From the NCBI RefSeq assembly GCF_964340395.1, contig NC_135550.1, positions 8,379,864 to 8,443,863 of the forward strand: a stretch of 64,000 nt of DNA, in the 5' to 3' direction. Numbering within the stretch: position 1 is the first letter of the stretch; every line of letters begins with the position of its first letter. Under the pieces are notes generated by a model, which had not been told where the DNA came from, did not search any database, and was given only the letters and a program-made list of their open reading frames with translations. Below, one piece after another: positions 10,209 through 31,400 of the stretch. This DNA comes from Glandiceps talaboti. Lineage: Eukaryota; Hemichordata; Enteropneusta; Spengelidae. A program made the position numbers and the translations under genes.

Positions 10209-10592
10209 CCACAGGCACTTGTTTCACAAGATGTATTTCTGAATACAATAAAATATCCATAGGCACTTGAATCAATCTGTATGATTTTTTAAAAATATGT
10301 ATAATGAATTTACTATACATTTTTTTAAAAAAATCATACAGATTGATTCGAGTGACTGAAAATATTGATTAATATTGAGATATTTGGCAAATAATATTGA
10401 ATTTGAAAGGGGTAAAATAACACGGGTTTCTAGGATCGCGTAAGTCCACACACCGGTTTATATTTCGTGGTGTATGGACTTACGCGATCCTAGAAACCCG
10501 TGCTATTTTACTCCATTCAATATTATTTGCCAAATAGCTCAATATTATCGATATCTTATTGTAAACCATATCTCGGTAAACAAGTGCCTGTG
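10209..10592. mobile_element. Palindromic MITE with CACAGGCACTTGTTT ends
   Basis: The ends are CACAGGCACTTGTTT (10209) and AAACAAGTGCCTGTG (10592). Inside are two hairpins: a pair around ATCATACAGATTGATTC (10262-10356), and a near-perfect 85-bp pair (about 10366-10453 and 10467-10550) that includes CGGGTTTCTAGGATCGCG. No coding capacity. The core CAGGCACTTGT also occurs alone near 6896 and 31042. Confidence 0.75.
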
Positions 10593-12654
10593 TGGGTGGG
10601 CCCTTCAAATTATGATAAAAATAAATAAAAATTACATCACAAAGGCACCCTTACCTTAGAAAGATCACGAAGAAGGCTTCAAAAATGTGCTCTGTACATA
10701 GCTCTCTCAACATGCTCAATCATACTTTGAAAAACGCGAAAAAACAAGGCATAAATCGCTAACTGTACCTACGACGGTACGGACTCCGTTACATACAGTT
10801 GTGACCTCAGAGGTCGCCGTTAGGCGGCGCTGCCCAGTAGGATTGAGAAACCATCAAATTGTTTGGACGTCCAAGAATGCCAATATCTTTATCTTACGAC
10901 AATGTCTTCTTTTCTCACGTGTGCTGTGTAACAGAAATTTTCAAATCTCACCAATGGAAACAGCCAAACTTTGTCAAACGACATGAAAAATGGTAAGTTT
11001 AGTGAACGACTTCCTTATGTGAACTACGTCATCAATCCTGCGTGACGTTGCAGTCTTTGGGTACACAGTTAAGCCCGCCAGTTTGTATTATTGTGTGGCC
11101 TTTTTAAATCCTCGGTACTCTCTTCCCGTAGAAATGTGATCATACGCCCTTTTTAATGAATGGAAAACTCCAGTGCCTTACTGTAAGTATGTTCTGCATT
11201 CAATGTTTCAAGTTAGCAATGCGATTGTACATATATGTATTTCCAAAGTGTAATTATAATCGGACGAATCTCAATCTCATAGACCATGGAGAGGTCCTTT
11301 ACCTTCCCTCCGTGGTACGACTACTCGATTCAAAGACGTTAATCGTTCCCATAAATTAGTACTAGAGGACAAGAAAGTGGGTCGCTTTTTTGCGTGTATG
11401 CTTCTGAAATTAGCAAGCCATTCATACCAAAATATAAATATCTAGATTCTTCGTGGAATTAATTTATATGAGCGAAGTGGTCAATATACTTTAAATAGCA
11501 GCTGCCAAATAACCGATAACCCGACCGACTCTACAAAATTTTGTTAATACAGTGGTGATAATTTACCTTTATTCCCCTGTAAATTGAAATACTTTTTTTT
11601 TAACACTGAATTCAAAACGGTAAAATGGTCAGAATTTACTTCTGTTTCTGAGTAATTTTCTTGCCAAAGTATAGACTTTTGGTCAATTCTTTTTTTTAAA
11701 TTCCAGAGAAACCTTGACTTTTCAGACTGTAAGTTGCTATTGTCTTCATCTACTTTACATGTAATTGTCGTCATTTACTTCTTTTACACCTCATCAGACT
11801 ATCTGACCAACAAGTATCTTGTCATTGGGCCCAAGTACTTTGTCAACAGAAAAAATAGGAAAAAAATAATGTAACTCAGACCTACCTACCTACCCAATCT
11901 CTGCAACCATGTTATATCACACATCAGAAGCAATTTTTTTTTAAATATATATTTTTGCCTTCTCACCACTGGTCTTGATTTGAGCATAGTTGTATTAGTG
12001 AGACACATGTGATACATACATATGATGTAGCATAAGGGAGGCATGAAGACACAGGGATCAATATGTAGTATGTATGCTATACGTGTCTACTCTCAGACCT
12101 TGAGGCTTTAGTGGTCTGAGATGTACATGTACCCAACCCTTGTTTCTACTGTAAACCCCACACAGAATGAAGGAGACACTGGCAGAATAACATGATCAGG
12201 GTTGTGTGAGAGCTAGTACAGGCTCTGTTGATGGTGAATATTAAATATTTGTAAAGGTTATATAAAAAAAATGCATTGAAAGGTGAAACTTTCTCTTTTA
12301 CATTTTAATCAAATTCTCCTTACAGCCATAAGAACCTTCATACCCTATAGTCACCTTTGACCCAAAATGGTGCAGCTTAGATATTGCATAATTCCAGATG
12401 GAGTAAGTGGATACTCAATTCTGACATTGTTCTTTGCCTTCTTAGAGAATGTAAGGGACAGTGTCAGAATCGAGTACTGGTTTTCTGTCTGCAAACAGGA
12501 CTATGTTGCACTAGGGAACGATTCATGTACCATGTCATATCAGGTGCCGTTTTTACTCCATGAGGGGACACTCCTCTCTCTGGTACCCCATCCCCCAACC
12601 CCCACCACCACCACCACCACAACCAGCAATCCGGTCACCACTGGCCGGCTATCA

Positions 12655-13034
12655 TTGGAGTCATGATGGGTGAATGGCTAGCGTGACCGACTTGGAATCT
12701 ACAGGTTGCAGGTTCGAGCCCCTTCGCTGCCTGCTGTTTGTTTCTGAGTGGCTAAAGTCCTTGGGCAAGATTTGAACCACGACTGTGCCTCAGTCAACCC
12801 AGCTGTATAACGGGGGACCTGGTAGGATGTAGGTTGCAATGTGAAGGCTTTAATCCTATGCGCTTAAATGGCTGCAATGGATTGTATGCTCCCCGGGGAG
12901 TTGAGGAAGACTAAAGGGCCGTTGTGCCATTCTGATCCGAGCCAGGGGTAATAATTGTAAAGCGCTTTGAGCACGGAGTGGGAAAGCGCTATATAAGAAA
13001 CCAACATTATTAACATTATTATTATCAATCGCCG
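12655..13034 (+). mobile_element. tRNA-derived SINE
   Basis: The head has a pol III A box, TGGCTAGCGTGA (12675), and an exact B box, GGTTCGAGCCC (12711). A unique body follows. The tail reads TAAAGCGCTTTGAGC, then AAAGCGCTATATAAG, then an ATT repeat. This is the LINE-type stem-loop tail seen in many animal SINEs. Confidence 0.85.
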
Positions 13035-13292
13035 TGCTATTACAAAAAAATGTAAACAGCCTGTACATGTATTCAAAATGTTAAAATGTAAAGTACGTAT
13101 ATTGCAACGTGCAACTAGAATTACGTAAGTATAACCAGCATTGGGTCAAAGGTTATTCTAAGGTAGCAATGCCATAAAGGTATAAAGACTACAGTTACTG
13201 TAACAACTTCTATTTTCTGTGTAAGAATGTTTTGCCTTTCAAATTTTGATCCTAGATTACGGTGGTGAAGTTGAGCTGTTGAATTGTTTGGT

Positions 13293-22493
<9,201 letters not shown>

Positions 22494-22529
22494 TTTCAAT
22501 TATAATGACCCAGAGAGGTGAGATGCATT

Positions 22530-22664
22530 TAAATGGGTTATTTTTTATTAGGATTCAAATCTAGGTGTGAAATCAGTTGTCTATCACAGCTATAGAAAAT
22601 GGTGTTCCAGAACAAAAAGAATGATCTGATGTACTCGTTATGACTCCACTTATAAGATACCATT
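22530..22664 (+). repeat. Degraded MITE of the TTTAAAGGC family
   Basis: TTAGGATTCAAATCTAGGTGTG and CCAGAACAAAAAGAATGATC match the copies at 6996, 50325 and 62640. Confidence 0.5.
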
Positions 22665-23023
22665 AAAGGGGCACTTGCTGAGTTTATATATTTTTGGGAT
22701 GTAATTTTATCTGCATATTAAAAGGTACTCACAGTGTTCTACTTACTGATGTACACTTAGCCATCACTTACAATTAACTGAACTCAACCTTAGGACTAGG
22801 ATATAACCCATAAACGATCCAATGACATAATTTATTATATGTATCACAAAATGTACATGAACTCCATACTATGCAATCAACAATTCTAACAATACCTAGA
22901 ACACAAATTGTAATGTCATCGAAGGTATGCATCGGCATTAACGTTACACTAGTTTAATCAAAGTTTCTTTGAAAGTATTTTCACTTGAGTAAAATAGCTT
23001 ATAAACTCAGCTTGTGCAACTTT
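22665..23023 (+). mobile_element. MITE with AAAGGGGCACTTG ends
   Basis: Opens AAAGGGGCACTTGCTGAG and closes with ATAAACTCAGCTTGTGC then AACTTT, an inverted pair. The interior matches 19270-19580 in reverse. It sits just past the stop codon of the PHF7-like gene and so probably in its 3'-UTR. Confidence 0.7.
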
Positions 23024-23659
23024 CATGTCATGACCTGGTGTTGAAACATAAGGACACATTGTCCAGCCTTCCAATCAATAAGTTAGCAGAAAACACAACC
23101 ATATCACCTGCTCAAATTTTTTTTCAAAACCTGACTATATTTTAGCATCTGAATTGACAACAAATCTTGCCAACATAATTGCTACATTTCATTGTCTGGT
23201 TTGACAGGGTTTTTTTCCAACCCTTGCTACAAAGATGATGAAATGTAGCGAATGTTAGAAAAAATTTTTTTAAAATTGCCAAACTAAAGGATTACGTGTA
23301 GCAATATTGGAGAGCATTTCATTTTTGAGTCAGATGGAGATGGTTTTCAGCGTAACTACCCAATAATGATAGTCAATGTACGACAGTTACCATAAAAACT
23401 AGTACACAGAAAGATATGGATTGTCCGTCACATTGATATTATGTATTCAATAAGTTATGTCGATCAGACTGGTTCTGGAATTATATATTATGAAATTTAA
23501 AAGCTACCAATCCTTGTACACTCAATGTTTATTTTCATTCTGTATCCTTACTGATTGCTACCTCTGCTGATGAAACTTGGGCAGAACATAGATGTTGGGG
23601 AGAGACTTTCTACAGCATCTATATGGGCAGAGGTTATGCTTTCACCTGTGTTTTGTTCA

Positions 23660-23716
23660 TTTTGTTTGTTTGTTTGTTTGTTTGTTTGTTTGTTTGTTTG
23701 TTTGTTTGTTTGTTTG
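23660..23716. repeat. (TTTG)n microsatellite
   Basis: About 14 pure TTTG units. Confidence 0.95.
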
Positions 23717-23904
23717 ACAATATCGGAAAGATATATGGATGGATTTGGTTGAAATTTTGTGAAATGATTGTGTATGGGACAACAGTCAAGTGAGTAGATT
23801 TTGTGTTGGGATCTGGTACTAGATATGAATTACAGTGATGCCATGGAATTACTTGGATACATACATACAGAATTCCCTCTAGTTTTCTCAATCTGATTAA
23901 AATA

Positions 23905-24333
23905 TGATGTTGCGAAGTGGCTAGATGTCTTCATTTCCTTCTGTTTCCATCGTGGTGTGACATTTGTTTTGTTCTGGGTGATCATCGTCATCCCAAATCT
24001 AGCCCTGTGTAACAGACAATCCTGTTTGAATCTAAAGGAGCTCACCCTTTCAAGTAGCCAATCAGGATGAGTGTTATGTTGGCAGCTGTTCACACTGGAG
24101 AAATTGATAAACAAGCAAATGAACAAACAGACTCTGAATGATTTTGAAAGAAGCATGCTGATTGGTTGTAGAAACCTTACAAGATCCTTGAGATTCAAAA
24201 GGGATTGTCTATTACACAGGGTCAGATGTGGGATGGCGGCGATCACCTGCAATAAAACAAATGTCACAACACGATGGAAATAGAGGTAAATAAAGACATC
24301 TAGCTGCTTTCACAACATCAGATTGTAGTTTTC
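23905..24333. mobile_element. Foldback element with arms of about 150 bp
   Basis: GATGTTGCGAAGTGGCTAGATG and TCCATCGTGGTGTGACATTTG through CTGTGTAACAGACAATCC (23905-24045) are mirrored at 24190-24330. No coding capacity. It carries two AATAAA signals on its right arm. Confidence 0.75.
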
Positions 24334-24836
24334 TATGAGAGATGAATGAGTTATGCACTCTACAGAATGCTTTTAAGTTTTCACTCTGATAGTGGAGTTC
24401 AGTGTTACTTTAGCTCATATGTAAGTTCATACGGATTAGGAAAGTTGTTTGCTTTAAATGTTGACTCACTGCCAAGTGTAAAGATTTTGTTTTTCGTAGG
24501 TTTCATTTAGGAGGAAATAGTGTTTACTGTATTTTCTGTTCCTGTGATTTTGTTAATTTTTTAGAAGCAGTTGTATAAATTCTAGAGTAGACCATTATGT
24601 TTTATTGTATAATATAAATATATATATATATACATGTATATAGTGCATGTGGAAGTTAAACAATCACATCTAAGTGCTAAGACACAGATTTGCTGCGATC
24701 TAACATAATTCTAGGTTTTCCTGCGGTAGTTAATTTATGAACTGTATTAGATATTTCGTACATACATCAGCATTGAGTTTGAACATTTGAAGCACTACAC
24801 ACTGTGTGAAAGTGAAACAAGCCTTTGTCCACACCT

Positions 24837-24935
24837 GTGGACTTGTTCACCAGTCTACTTTTCTTGGTGTGTCACATTAATCATCACTTGAAACATGTGA
24901 CCAACCCAAAACAACAGACTGGTGAACAAGTCCAC
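24837..24935. repeat. Hairpin with 20-bp perfect arms
   Basis: GTGGACTTGTTCACCAGTCT at 24837 pairs exactly with 24916-24935, with a loop of 59 bases. Confidence 0.8.
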
Positions 24936-25814
24936 AGAGTGTGGTCGAAAACTTCAGTTTTCCTTTTGCGAAAAAGTTTTTAACAGTGTGTGTAGTGTTA
25001 CAAAACTTGGTAGTGTAAATTTCAGTATTGACATAGAAAAGTACATCGATGATCTTGCTTCAGTATTTTGTGCATGATATATGCTTTCCTAATGGTGCTG
25101 CTTATCATAGCAAAAATGATGTTAGCTTGGTGTTTCTGATGAAAACATTACACATGGACTTGATGATTGTAATAGTGTATTTTTTAACTGATAATCAACA
25201 TTTCAACTTGACTACTTCTACATCCACACTGTGCACAGCACCTATGTACATTTTTGTAATTGTTTCTTTTACATTAGAAATTGTCTGAGGGTGTGTATTA
25301 AATGTCATGTTATGTGCATGAAACACCAAGCCTACATCATTTTAGCTCTACTAAGCCAAGCTACAACACGCAAATAATGGACATTTGCTATAATATTAAA
25401 TAACTAAATTTTGAACCTTGAATTTTGACTTCGAAGACAAATCATTTATTTTCACAACTTTGTAATACTGTCTGGCATTATTTTGATGATTTGTCATTGG
25501 GAAACTCTGTGTCATTTTATGTGTAGACATTTTTTTCTTTTTTTCACATTTATTTTCTCATTGACACTTTGTTAAATAAACATGTTTTTTTGGTACCAGC
25601 TGAGTGAGATGAGTTGTTCTGAGAAGAATGCAGTGTTATGTCCTAGAACTGAATAAACATGTTAGGTGGTTATTGGTCAGACACTTTATGGGTGACATCC
25701 ACTCCCACTGCCTGAGGTAACATATCCACAGACAAACAGACACAGACAGGCACACCCACTCCCACACATGGTGGTTATCGATCAGATACATGTTTGACCC
25801 CCACTACCACCTCC

Positions 25815-26140
25815 TTACATATCATATCCACACACACACACAGAGCTAAACCACTACTTTCCTGTATATGAACTGATATATCCACAGACTTGAGCACACA
25901 CACACAGACACCCAAAGCTAAATCTTACCTCCCTTTATGTGAACTCTTAGATATCCCCCCACTCACACAGACACACAAAGCTAAACCGTACTTTTATATG
26001 AACTCTTGGATATAACCCCCCCCCCCCCCACACACACAGACACACAGAGCTAAACCATTACCTTCCTTTATATGAACTTAGATATATCGACACACACAGA
26101 CAGACAACGCTAAACCATTATCGTTCTTTATATGAACTCA
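25815..26140. repeat. Tandem repeat, units of about 70-80 bp
   Basis: About five units, each with CACACACAGA, AGCTAAACCATTAC and TTTATATGAACTCTTGGATAT. Unit length varies through CA and C runs. Confidence 0.75.
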
Positions 26141-26166
26141 AAGTGCTCCTTTGGGTTAGCTGTTAA

Positions 26167-27781
26167 CCCTTTCACCACCACTTGCCTCATGGGATTGTGT
26201 GTTGTCCACCAGCCCCCTCACTGACATAATGTGAGAGTGAGTGTGGTGTAATCAAACTGATATAAAAATACTTAGAGTTGCTTATTTTTGAAAAATAAGG
26301 TATCATTTGAATGGAAAATAAATTTTCTACATCATAGTTGCAAATACATGCATTCAAATATCACACACACAACCGAAATATGGATTAAAGTAACAAAATA
26401 TTAATAAAACAAACACTGGTTGTTTATTTATTGACATCACAAATAAACAAAATATTTATATTACAAACAAAATTCAAAATACCAACATTCATGTTCTTAC
26501 AAAACTTCTGTATACTGACTAAATGGTCAAAATCGGCGAAAATTTGTCAGAAAATGTTATTTTCAGTCGTATTAAATTTGAACGAAAATAATTAACGGCC
26601 TACTAATCCGATTACGACGCAATAGTCAGCCCCCGCACCGGCAATGAAGGGTAAAAAATATCTGAAGTCGTCGCCCCAATACCTTCAGAAAAATCAGTTT
26701 GTGTAATTATATATCATTTTTTGACAGAACAACAAAAAATTATCACCAAATTTATCCTCAAAATCAGTAAAAAATGCCCACAAGTTGGTAGTATACGAGT
26801 CCGAATCGGGACGCCAACGTGACGCTTTTTGCCGACATGCTTACCCACAAAAGCAAATATGCAGTCGGGACTTTGAAGTTACGTTGCGATAATCTGATCC
26901 TTCCATATACTGCATCGAGTTCACTCAGCCATCTCCTTGTATAAAACATCGTATTCATAGTAAAATTGAGTGGAAATTTCAACGAACAGCACCTTTATTT
27001 ACATTGCAAACGATGTTAGGGGAGACAGATTTTGCTTCGCCGATGTTGAAATTTGAATTTTACATTGAAAAACGCACGTAAAAAATCCGATCGGAAAATC
27101 GCCAACATCAAGCGTAAGTTTCCCTCCACTGACCTCTACACAGTGAGCTAATACAAATACAAGTCATTATTGAGCCGTAACAAAAAGAAATAAAACCAAA
27201 ATAATCCATGATATTGCCAAAAATTACCCCTAGAACGTTAGCATGGGCGTCGGCACGGTCACAAGATTGCGTAAATTTGAACGACATTCAAAAATTCAAC
27301 CATAAACTGCCGTCGGCAGCTCACACGGCCTTAGCGGGAATTTGATGCTTACATACAAGTACAATGTGTTCCCATAGCTAAATACTTGTATTCAACGATG
27401 TATTTCGAGTCAAATTCTGTCGAAATATCCAAAGATAGTGACATAATTTATATCGTACACCATGTTATGAGAGCCGTTAATTACTTCCGCCATGTTGAAA
27501 TTCGATTTTGTGAGCGAAAAACGCACATAAAATTACGATCGCTCGTCATTTGGATCGTACTCCTGATATCGTTCACTGTCATGCTTTCAAAATGGCAGTG
27601 TAGATAAACAAGGCTAATACGCATGTGTGGAACTAGTTATGGCAGCAATTTTTGCAGCAATAGCTGCCGTTTAACGGCATAACGGCGAGGTAGGTGAATG
27701 AACTCTGGCGTTCCCTCAATTGAGGGAATCGGTGGGCGCCCTAGCGCGTTCCCTCAATTGAGGGAATCGGTGGTGAAAGGG
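26167..27781. mobile_element. piggyBac-like non-autonomous element, copy 1
   Basis: A 1615-bp element flanked by TTAA on both sides (26163-26166 and 27782-27785). Its ends are CCCTTTCACCACC and GGTGGTGAAAGGG. TTAA targets and CCC-starting ends are the mark of piggyBac. The right end has two copies of an 18-bp palindrome, TTCCCTCAATTGAGGGAA (27711-27728 and 27749-27766), each followed by TCGGTGG. No transposase frame. It shares about 1.35 kb with 53000-54377. Confidence 0.85.
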
Positions 27782-27785
27782 TTAA

Positions 27786-29595
27786 AGAAAGGCTAAATTG
27801 GGAAAATCATTCAAACAGTGCAAATTATGTTAATCAATATGCACTTTTCTCAAAAATTATATTTAAGTAGGCAAACATCTATCAAGTGTGTCATAAATAC
27901 ACTTGTTCAATGTATTAAAATGAAAATGTTTAAAATGATCAAATTATGTACTATGCAAATTAGCCTAATTAATATGCAGACATTTCATAAAAAAATATCA
28001 AATTTCATTTCACTACCAGTTTTACAGACATAAGAAAGAAAAGATAAGAAAAACACATTGTGTAAAACAATATTTAGGCTTAATATAGTGGAAATCTAGT
28101 AAGTAAAACAAAACATACACCTATGAATAGTATCAAATGATAAGGACAAGCAGGGAGGTGAGCACGGTAAATAGCACTCCGGACTTTAATATGCCGTGGA
28201 TGGCACTCTCGTCACTGTTACAATCCTATACGGTGGTTTGGTGGAATACTCATTGAAATTGGCTTTATCCATTATCTGGTAGATAAGAATTATGAGTAAT
28301 AATCCTACGAAGGAAACCTCTATTTTATTTTTGTTTAAATCTATGTATGTAATTCTTAGGTGAACGTTTATCAATTAAAAGAAGGTAGATCAAACGTGCA
28401 TACACTTTTCATGGCCAGGAGGTTGATATTTGTTGTCAGTTCAGATCAGGTTTAAAATTTAGGTGTAATTAATTAAACAGTTGAATTTTAAGTTTGTTCA
28501 GGAAAAAAATAAAAGAAGAAATAATCCTAGATAATTCTTCTGAGTCCACACAGATAAGATAACATTGATACGAGAACCTTGGATTAGATCCCTGGCAACT
28601 AGAGAATAGTTTAGTTTGTGACTACATCTTTAGTAAGAGTTGTATTTTTTGTAATAAGCCCAATAAAAAATGATATTAAATACAAAAAAAAATACATTTT
28701 TAGTATTGGCTTCAGTACTTACAAAGGGGGAGGGCCGGGGGAAATCAAGCCCAGTCTGTGACATAAAATATGACCCTCCCTGTAGTCCGTTGTGCTAAAA
28801 CTTGAAGTGACCCTCCCTCAATATCCTTTCTCTAACACATGACCCTCCCCATGTTCAATTATTTAAATGAAAAACATTTTTAATACTGCCTCCCGGCATT
28901 ATTAGGAGGTCCTGGGTTTGATTCCCACTAGAATTTTTCTGTAGTATAAAGATCCCACTACATTGATAGTTTTCAATCGGTGACCCTTCCTCATCTCCCA
29001 TGGCCCACATGGTGAAGGGTCAACTGTTCAAGGCGCTCATTAGAACAAACTCAAAAAGTAGTCATAGTAAAGCTTGCATGTTTATTAAAACCAACAAAAG
29101 AACAAAATGATTTAGAAAAAAATACATCAGATTTTCAAGTCATTATTTTATCATGTACAAGGCACTTTGTAGGGAAAAGATGTTTTTAAACAGCAAAAAG
29201 GTAAATAATAAACAAACAAACAAATTTTGTAAAGAAAGATATCAAGCAATAAACAAAAAAAAATATTTGTACACAAATATAGCCAATTCCAAGCCCCTGT
29301 GGTCGGAGTCAAGAGCAGGAGGGTCCATCAAGTCAAGACGTGCTTCTGAGCTGCTATGTTGTGACGTCGTGTATTTGTAGCTCAGTCGTCGTTGAGGGCG
29401 CCAGTCATTTGTCAGTCACCTAACACAACATGTGTTAGCTGTCAGCACAGTAGGTATGAGCACCTACGTTCTTTAGGTGACTTTACAATCTGCAATAGTA
29501 ATGCCACTATACCAATCACAATCATCCCACAGACATTACAATTTTTGTGTGACATGCGAAACTGACATTAACTTTATAGCTTTTTGAATTTGTGA
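27786..29595. other. Intergenic stretch, no clear gene
   Basis: AT-rich sequence. A TTTAAAGGC-family fragment lies near 28540-28610. A tRNA B-box-like GGGTTTGATTCCC near 28915 could be a SINE remnant. The minus strand at about 29430-29245 is open and reads protein-like, but its borders are not convincing. Confidence 0.4.
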
Positions 29596-29599
29596 AGCA

Positions 29600-30340
29600 A
29601 TTACCTGAAAGGATATGAATAACTTAAAAATTGCCTTAATAGAGACAAAAACTCCAGATCTGCTAGGAGGAGATCCCCTAGGACTCCCTCACCCCCAGAT
29701 GAATGGGAGGTACTCATTCAACCAACAATCAGATGCACCAACCTTTTACTATCATGATATTATTAAACTTCAATTTCTTGGAACATTTTTAACACTTAGA
29801 ATATGTATAAAGAAATAATTTCACAGCTGTAAAAGACAGCACCATTTAAAATTAATAATTTATACATATTGGTATGAAATTAATTGCTAATTTTAGATGG
29901 TACCGTCTTTTACAGCTGTGAAATTATTTCTTACATAGTAAAAAAAAACTCTCCCCAATGAGAGGTGGAAGTATCCCCGTCTCAAGATCTCCGACTTACC
30001 TTTTACGCTCAAGATTCTATTAAACATTTAAAAAAGTATTCCAACCCTAATTAGCTGCTAGTTATATATATGGTAGTGCTGTTTGAAAATTACTGTCCCA
30101 AAAGGTCTGAATAGTATTATAAAAATTGGCTTAAAGAGTCAAAAACCTCCGGAGCTTCCAGGAGGAGACCCCTAGAACCCACATGAGAGGTGTACGTATT
30201 CCCATCCAAGCTTTCCCCCTACCTTTTACTGCCAAGATGATAGAACATGTAAACTTTAACAATAAATAGTTTATACCTATGTAGTCGCTAATTACGTGAT
30301 GTGCTACTATTAAGTATTTGCGAGACGTAGGCAAGCAGTC
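29600..30340. repeat. Three degenerate tandem segments with an embedded hairpin
   Basis: Segments near 29625, 29940 and 30125 share AAAAACTCCAGATCTGCTAG-type and AGGAGGAGA(T/C)CCC blocks, then ACCTTTTACT and GAT(A/T)ATAT. Between the first two, 29810-29837 and 29905-29933 form a hairpin around TTTCACAGCTGTAAAAGAC. Confidence 0.55.
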
Positions 30341-30403
30341 CACTCTGAATCACGATGAAATGCCTGGTATGTGAATATGATTGGGGTGCCATCATGTTTT
30401 ATA

Positions 30404-30432
30404 ATAGACCCTACACATGAGTAGGGTCTATG
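30404..30432. repeat. Short hairpin ATAGACCCTAC / GTAGGGTCTAT
   Basis: Perfect 11-bp arms with a loop of about 7 bases. A similar stem of 8-9 bp lies near 7704. Confidence 0.7.
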
Positions 30433-30958
30433 GTTTTATAAATAAGCGATGGGGTTAGCCCTTTTTGGTTTTACAGGGGGGGGGGGGGTAATGACTTTTT
30501 GCCGACCCGATACAAAATTCCACCCTTTCACTTTTTGAACGCAAAGAAGTTTTCCGAAACACTGGTATATGGTCTGTGTTATGGTTCTTAGTATCAGCAA
30601 CTATAAAGATCACATATCTGCACGGAACTAACATAAAGTTGATGCTTTGTTTAAAGACACGCCAGTTTTTCTGAAATGGTACAATTGTTATTTAACGAGT
30701 AAGATTAACAATGTTTAATGCCTATAATTAAAAGAAAGTATTAAAGGGCTTGTCAATACTAGGTGGGTTTAGGGATTTAGAAACAATACCATTTTATGAC
30801 AGTTCTGCTATCTTTAAACTACCACGTAACGCGTTTCTATTGATGTGAAAACAAAACGCTTCCTGGACTATTACTATAAACTCACCTACATACACTACAA
30901 ACCACTCTGTCTAAATCTATAGTGGTGTGAACGTACTATCAAACCAGTAAGGCTATAG

Positions 30959-30984
30959 AGTTTCGATTAGGCCTAATCGAAACT
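30959..30984. repeat. Perfect 26-bp palindrome
   Basis: Centred on AGGCCT, with arms AGTTTCGATT and AATCGAAACT. Its left flank, CTATAG, makes it the inverse of the CTAATTGAAACTCTATAG block near 31258. Confidence 0.85.
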
Positions 30985-31139
30985 ATGATGTTTGTTACAA
31001 CTCACACAAAACGTTGTTTATGAATTACACACATAAAATACAGGCACTTGTAGCATGTATGTACATGAAATGCTACATTTTATCTCACTTGTGACATTTT
31101 ATCTCACTGTGAACACAAATAAACAGTTTTGGTTGAATA

Positions 31140-31400
31140 AGTTCACAGCAGTGAGATACAATGTATCATTTTAGAGCCTATACCTGCGTGCTATTATTTT
31201 ATGTACTTTGTAACAGAACACATTGTGTGAGACATAAAATTAAAAACATCTTGCTGCCTAATTGAAACTCTATAGTCACTCTGATTTGGTAGTAATTGAA
31301 ACTGTATAGTCACTCTGGTTTGGTAGTAATTGAAACTCTGTAGTCATTCTGGTTTGGTAGTAAATCTGGTTGTTGCCCATGATCTTTATGCTCTGCGAAG
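31140..31400 (+). repeat. Dispersed repeat, copy 2, with 34-bp tandem units
   Basis: Matches 16370-16640. Inside, 31259-31360 holds three 34-bp units that begin TAATTGAAACTCTATAG and end GGTTTGGTAG. The copy in intron 3 of the PHF7-like gene has only one such unit, so the expansion came after dispersal. Confidence 0.7.

Larger units (their letters stand above)
9459..13255. other. Intergenic region between divergent genes, probable shared promoter
   Basis: About 3.8 kb between the two start codons. Donor-like sites face minus (10655) and plus (10992 and 11178), which suggests that transcription starts lie between about 10,650 and 11,180. CG-containing motifs cluster there, including TACGTCATC and CGTGACGTTG, which are CRE-like, and TGACCTCAGAGGTCG at 10801, an everted hormone-receptor-like pair. 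It also contains a palindromic element (10209-10592) and a SINE (12655-13034). From 11,180 to 12,650 I see nothing definite. Confidence 0.45.
22494..26162. other. 3' untranslated and downstream region of PHF7-like gene
   Basis: AATAAA signals occur near 24250, 24288, 25575 and 25650. Those at 25575 and 25650 follow the unrepeated part and may end a transcript of about 5 kb. Repeats are listed separately. No further gene seen. Confidence 0.45.

Noticed and set aside
12367-12666. A 99-aa frame with an ATG start.
   Set aside because: It ends in a Thr/Pro run from a CCA repeat, runs into the SINE, and resembles nothing known.
29245-29430. Protein-like minus-strand frame containing SSSEARLDLMDPPALDSDHRG.
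   Set aside because: No usable acceptor without a stop, no recognised family, and low-complexity DNA downstream.
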